From Caryophanales bacterium (lineage in GTDB: Bacteria; Bacillota_I; Bacilli_A; RFN20; CAG-288): 27,992 nucleotides of DNA. The notes under the pieces were generated by a model, which saw nothing but the letters and a program-made list of their open reading frames with translations, searched no databases and was not told the origin of the DNA. A program made the translations under genes and the position numbers. This document shows positions 25,337-27,992 of this stretch, piece after piece. The first letter of the stretch is position 1. Every line of letters starts with the position of its first letter. The DNA is taken from positions 1 through 27,992 of the forward strand of contig JAJVUU010000023.1 in assembly GCA_021621525.1 (NCBI GenBank), in the 5' to 3' direction.

Positions 25337-26752
25337 ATGCATAACAAAACAAAAGACCCGGCCATTGAATCCTATTGGTTCAAGGATGCCTACATCGACT
25401 TATTCAACGTCATATCAGGAGCCTTCAAGGCCAATATCGCAAACATCAGAGGATGTGTCAACAACATGGCTGACGCCATTTCCAACTTCCGTTTCTCCTC
25501 CATCTTCCGAATCATCCTCTACCCCTTCATCATCGTTTCCATCGCCGTCTTCGGTTTCCTCTTCACCAGCATCTTCTCTCTTGTCCACATACTTCTTGTC
25601 GCCATCCTGATGTGCTTCATCTATGTCGGCTTCATGGTGCTGTGGTTTGCCGATTTCGTCTATCGGTCCATCCATAGGATTTCCTATAGCTGTGAGCACT
25701 GCCAGAAGAAATACAAGATGCCGATGTACACTTGCCCCAACTGCGGTGCAGAGCATTATCATCTCGTCCCAAGCAAATATGGAATCTTCCATCGCACATG
25801 CAACTGTGGAGCAAAGCTTCCCACGACCTTCCTCAACGGAAGAGAGAAACTTCCTTCCTTCTGTCCGAATCCGGAGTGCAGACAGCCGCTTGTCGGAGGT
25901 ATTACCAGGGCTTACATCGTCCCTGTCATCGGCGGACCAAACTCTGGAAAGACCTGCTTCATCAACGCCGGCATCCAGGAAATTGAAAAGAATGCCACTT
26001 CCCTCGGACTGGATTTTCTCTACCACGAGGATGACGATGAGACAAAGAAGGATTACTCCATCAACAAAGCGAAGATGGGACAAGGCATCTTGCCTGACAA
26101 GACCAGTGAGAAAAGCATGAAGTTCTACAGGTTCTTCTATGGAAAGGAGAAGGCAAAGATCAAGAACCAGATCAGCTTTGCCGATATGGCAGGTGAGACC
26201 TTCGCCGACGAAACAGATACGAAAGGTCAGACGGGATTCAAGTATTCCGATGGCATGTTCGTCATCGTCGATCCCTTCTCTTTGGTCGATTTCAACGACT
26301 ATGCCATGCAAGAGATGAGCCCTGAAGACTATAGCCAGGTCAACCGATGCAGCCAGCCTATCGATGAGACGGTCAATTATGTCGACAACGCCATCCGCAG
26401 GGCCACGTCCCAGAACAAGAACCTGCAGATGAAGGGAGCCATCGTCTTTGTCAAGACCGACATACCCTTCGTCGACAAGATCCTCGGCGAAAGTGCCATC
26501 CAGGAAAGGATGCAGGAAAAAGAAATCTCCTATCTCCAGGCCAACAATGAAATCGGCGAGGAATTCCTCCGTCAGTATGGCGGTGACGCCTTCAACAACA
26601 TCATCAAGATGTTTTCCCAATACCAGTTTTTCAGCGTCTCTGCCCTAGGCAAGGACCAGGAAAAGGGTAAGCCGTTTGTCTCGATCAACTGCGACAAGCC
26701 GATGTACTGGATTCTATCCAAGATCACCGGCGTGAACGCAAAGGAAGCTTAG
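25337..26752 (+). CDS. Membrane-anchored zinc-ribbon GTPase (DO-GTPase family)
   Basis: 471 residues. Two adjacent transmembrane helices lie at about 57-80 and 83-106. A Cys-rich region follows (C119, C122, C133, C136, C155, C157, C176, C181), consistent with one or two zinc ribbons. The GTPase core has G1 GGPNSGKT (199-206), G3 DMAGE (283-287) and G4 VKTD (372-375). It shares the zinc-then-GTPase order with the gene at 21112 but is clearly divergent and membrane bound. GGA at 25325 lies about 9 nt before the ATG. The gene follows GAP1 by 15 nt and is followed 18 nt later by a polytopic membrane protein, so the GTPases may work at the membrane. Known relatives are only predicted to act in conflict or signalling. 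Confidence 0.8.
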   Translation: MHNKTKDPAIESYWFKDAYIDLFNVISGAFKANIANIRGCVNNMADAISNFRFSSIFRIILYPFIIVSIAVFGFLFTSIFSLVHILLVAILMCFIYVGFMVLWFADFVYRSIHRISYSCEHCQKKYKMPMYTCPNCGAEHYHLVPSKYGIFHRTCNCGAKLPTTFLNGREKLPSFCPNPECRQPLVGGITRAYIVPVIGGPNSGKTCFINAGIQEIEKNATSLGLDFLYHEDDDETKKDYSINKAKMGQGILPDKTSEKSMKFYRFFYGKEKAKIKNQISFADMAGETFADETDTKGQTGFKYSDGMFVIVDPFSLVDFNDYAMQEMSPEDYSQVNRCSQPIDETVNYVDNAIRRATSQNKNLQMKGAIVFVKTDIPFVDKILGESAIQERMQEKEISYLQANNEIGEEFLRQYGGDAFNNIIKMFSQYQFFSVSALGKDQEKGKPFVSINCDKPMYWILSKITGVNAKEA

Positions 26753-26770
26753 AAAGACCAAGGAGTAATT

Positions 26771-27490
26771 ATGGAAACGATCATCCGCTATTTTCAGTCA
26801 ATGTATGACTTCTTCATCGATAACTTCTATATCATCCCAGCCGTCGTCCTTTCGACATTCGCCATCGAAGCCATCGTCTTCCTTATCCTGGGCTTTGTCA
26901 GAGCCCATAACGGAAAGGGTTTCCGTTATAACTACGAAGCCTTCTTCATGGTAGCATCCATCTCCCTTCTGGGATTCGTTGTCTTATATGCCTTAGCCGC
27001 CTTCGGCTTTACCTTCGTCAACAGGATGAAGGAGCTGGACTGGAACTTCTGGGGCAACTACTGGAATTTCACCTGTGACCATATGTGGTATCCCATCATC
27101 CTATTTGTCCTAAACGGCATCATCGCTGTCGTAGGTCTTTATATGGGATATAGCCGTATGGATTCAGGCTTCGGGGCAATCTTAGGCCTGATTGCCGGAG
27201 CTGCAGCAGGTGCTGCTGCCTTAGGTATCCTATTCATGGTCATTTTCCTTCTTTACTTCATCGTCGCCCTTCTCATCAACTTCTTCATCGCCTTAGGATA
27301 CGGATTTGCCGGATTCGGTGTCTCCGTCGTCAAGTTCTTCCAGCTTAACTGGTTGGTCATGACAAGCGTCATCATCGCTCCAGGCCTATTCACCGGTCTT
27401 GCCGTCGCTTTGAGAAACTATCTTGGCATCCTTGCCTATACTCTCCATTATGCCAAGAAGAATCACCTTGGAAGACATAAGACAGCTTGA
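26771..27490 (+). CDS. Polytopic membrane protein, last gene of the operon
   Basis: 239 residues with about six hydrophobic helices (near 20-42, 57-80, 105-126, 133-155, 157-182 and 193-213). A Gly/Ala-rich stretch (GLIAGAAAGAAALG) lies in the fourth. The tail is short and basic (KKNHLGRHKTA), consistent with a cytosolic C-terminus. No catalytic or transporter motif was recognised. AGGAG precedes the ATG, and the gene is 18 nt after the membrane-anchored GTPase. It is presumably the membrane partner or effector of the system (inference from position only). No family name is proposed. Confidence 0.75.
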   Translation: METIIRYFQSMYDFFIDNFYIIPAVVLSTFAIEAIVFLILGFVRAHNGKGFRYNYEAFFMVASISLLGFVVLYALAAFGFTFVNRMKELDWNFWGNYWNFTCDHMWYPIILFVLNGIIAVVGLYMGYSRMDSGFGAILGLIAGAAAGAAALGILFMVIFLLYFIVALLINFFIALGYGFAGFGVSVVKFFQLNWLVMTSVIIAPGLFTGLAVALRNYLGILAYTLHYAKKNHLGRHKTA

Positions 27491-27491
27491 G

Positions 27492-27524
27492 CGAAAAATA
27501 AATCCTCCCCGTTATGGGGAGGAT
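27492..27524 (-). terminator. Hairpin terminator between convergent genes
   Basis: ATCCTCCCC and GGGGAGGAT (9-bp stem, 5-nt loop) at 27502-27524. On the minus strand the stem is followed by TTTATTTTT, making a good terminator for the gene at 27529. On the plus strand the stem is followed by GAAGTTAG with no U-run, so termination of the long operon here would be non-canonical. Confidence 0.8.
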
Positions 27525-27528
27525 GAAG

Positions 27529-27963
27529 TTAGGGATTGTTTGGATCGTCAGGTGTGTTTCGCCAGTTCAGGAAGATGCGGACACTGAGATAGACCTGATA
27601 GCAGAAATAGATCGGAAGTACGATAAGACCGGCTAGGATACCAAGAGCTATGGCAATGACCAAGTATATGAGGGTATAGAGCCATCGTCTGTTGGACACA
27701 TTGATATGGTTATAGCTGATATCGATGTCATAGGTGTTGGCTCCCTTGTTTCCTCCGCTCTTAGCCATGTTGATGACAAAGCGAATGAAGGGAAGAAGCA
27801 TCGGGATAAGACATATCGCACCGCTTGCAAACCATGCCGAAGAAGAGTCGGTTCCGCTCGCATTGAGATAGCCTACCAATGCTAGGATCCATATCACCAA
27901 AGCCAAGATGAGCCAGACACAGTGCAGAACAAATACAGTCAACAGTTTCTTTTTATCATTCAT
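27529..27963 (-). CDS. Small hypothetical membrane protein
   Basis: 144 residues from the ATG at 27961-27963 (MNDKKKLLTVF). A longer in-frame start lies in the adapter-like end sequence and is rejected. Four hydrophobic helices are visible (near 8-32, 45-66, 93-112 and 112-128), with a hydrophilic loop GGNKGANTYDIDISYNHI between the second and third and a Pro/Asn-rich tail (NTPDDPNNP). No family was recognised. It converges on the chaperone/GTPase operon, so it is not part of that transcript. Its promoter and start context lie at the contig end and cannot be judged. Confidence 0.6.
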   Translation of the reverse strand: MNDKKKLLTVFVLHCVWLILALVIWILALVGYLNASGTDSSSAWFASGAICLIPMLLPFIRFVINMAKSGGNKGANTYDIDISYNHINVSNRRWLYTLIYLVIAIALGILAGLIVLPIYFCYQVYLSVRIFLNWRNTPDDPNNP

Positions 27964-27977
27964 AGTTAATGCCCCGG

Positions 27978-27992
27978 CTCTTATACACATCT
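27978..27992. other. Residual Tn5/Nextera mosaic-end adapter sequence
   Basis: The last 15 bases, CTCTTATACACATCT, match exactly the 3' part of the 19-bp Tn5 mosaic end used in tagmentation libraries; two of the four bases before them also match. This is most simply untrimmed adapter at a contig end, not biology. Confidence 0.85.

Noticed and set aside
25415..26620. Long minus-strand open frame (401 codons) opposite the membrane-anchored GTPase
   Set aside because: The plus frame has transmembrane helices, zinc ligands and G1/G3/G4 motifs; the minus frame is its antisense shadow, with no ribosome binding site and no recognisable domain.
1..27992. CRISPR arrays, tRNA or rRNA genes, phage or plasmid modules
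   Set aside because: No regularly spaced repeats, no cloverleaf-like segments and no integrase, capsid or replication genes were recognised by eye. A tRNA scan could not be run.

Overview
The window reads like one contig from a low-to-moderate GC Gram-positive bacterium, most likely Bacillota and perhaps an Erysipelotrichia-like gut lineage. That placement is an inference. It rests on strong AGGAGG-type ribosome binding sites, U-tailed hairpin terminators, standard stop-codon use (TGA ends genes, TGG encodes Trp), bacterial leucyl-tRNA synthetase, PepC-type C1B peptidases and LacI/CcpA-type (cre-like) operator motifs. The last 15 bases match the end of the Tn5/Nextera mosaic end, so the right edge is probably a contig end carrying leftover library adapter.

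Left part (1-7729, housekeeping): the possible tail of an upstream gene, then leuS on the plus strand. leuS ends at a strong terminator that sits back to back with the minus-strand terminator of two tandem PepC-like cysteine aminopeptidases. Divergent from these is a two-gene plus-strand unit, a cysteine desulfurase overlapping by 4 bp a TtcA-type PP-loop tRNA thiolase, which looks like a dedicated sulfur donor/acceptor pair. The divergent control region holds a perfect 9-bp-arm palindrome and a cre-like site.

Middle part (7730-13080): a minus-strand pair made of a cytosolic BspA-like leucine-rich-repeat protein and a 598-residue protein with a DnaQ-like exonuclease fold, flanked by poorly coding DNA. 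That DNA contains an unrecognised reading-frame remnant, several inverted repeats, a pair of 18-bp direct repeats, one small doubtful ORF and about 0.7 kb of AT-rich non-coding sequence.

Right part (13081-27490): the most interesting region, eight closely spaced plus-strand genes (gaps of 9-41 nt). In order they encode a GrpE-like factor, a lidless Hsp70, an Hsp70 fused to a von Willebrand A domain, a 1033-residue protein with degenerate J-like domains, zinc ribbons and Fn3-like modules, a zinc-ribbon GTPase (double-GTPase family), a GAP1-like GTPase-associated protein, a second, membrane-anchored zinc-ribbon GTPase, and a polytopic membrane protein. The set resembles the GAP1/double-GTPase systems predicted by comparative genomics to act in biological conflict or signalling, here joined to a complete but modified Hsp70/GrpE/J chaperone set. 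No nuclease or toxin effector is visible in the operon. A small convergent membrane-protein gene closes the window.
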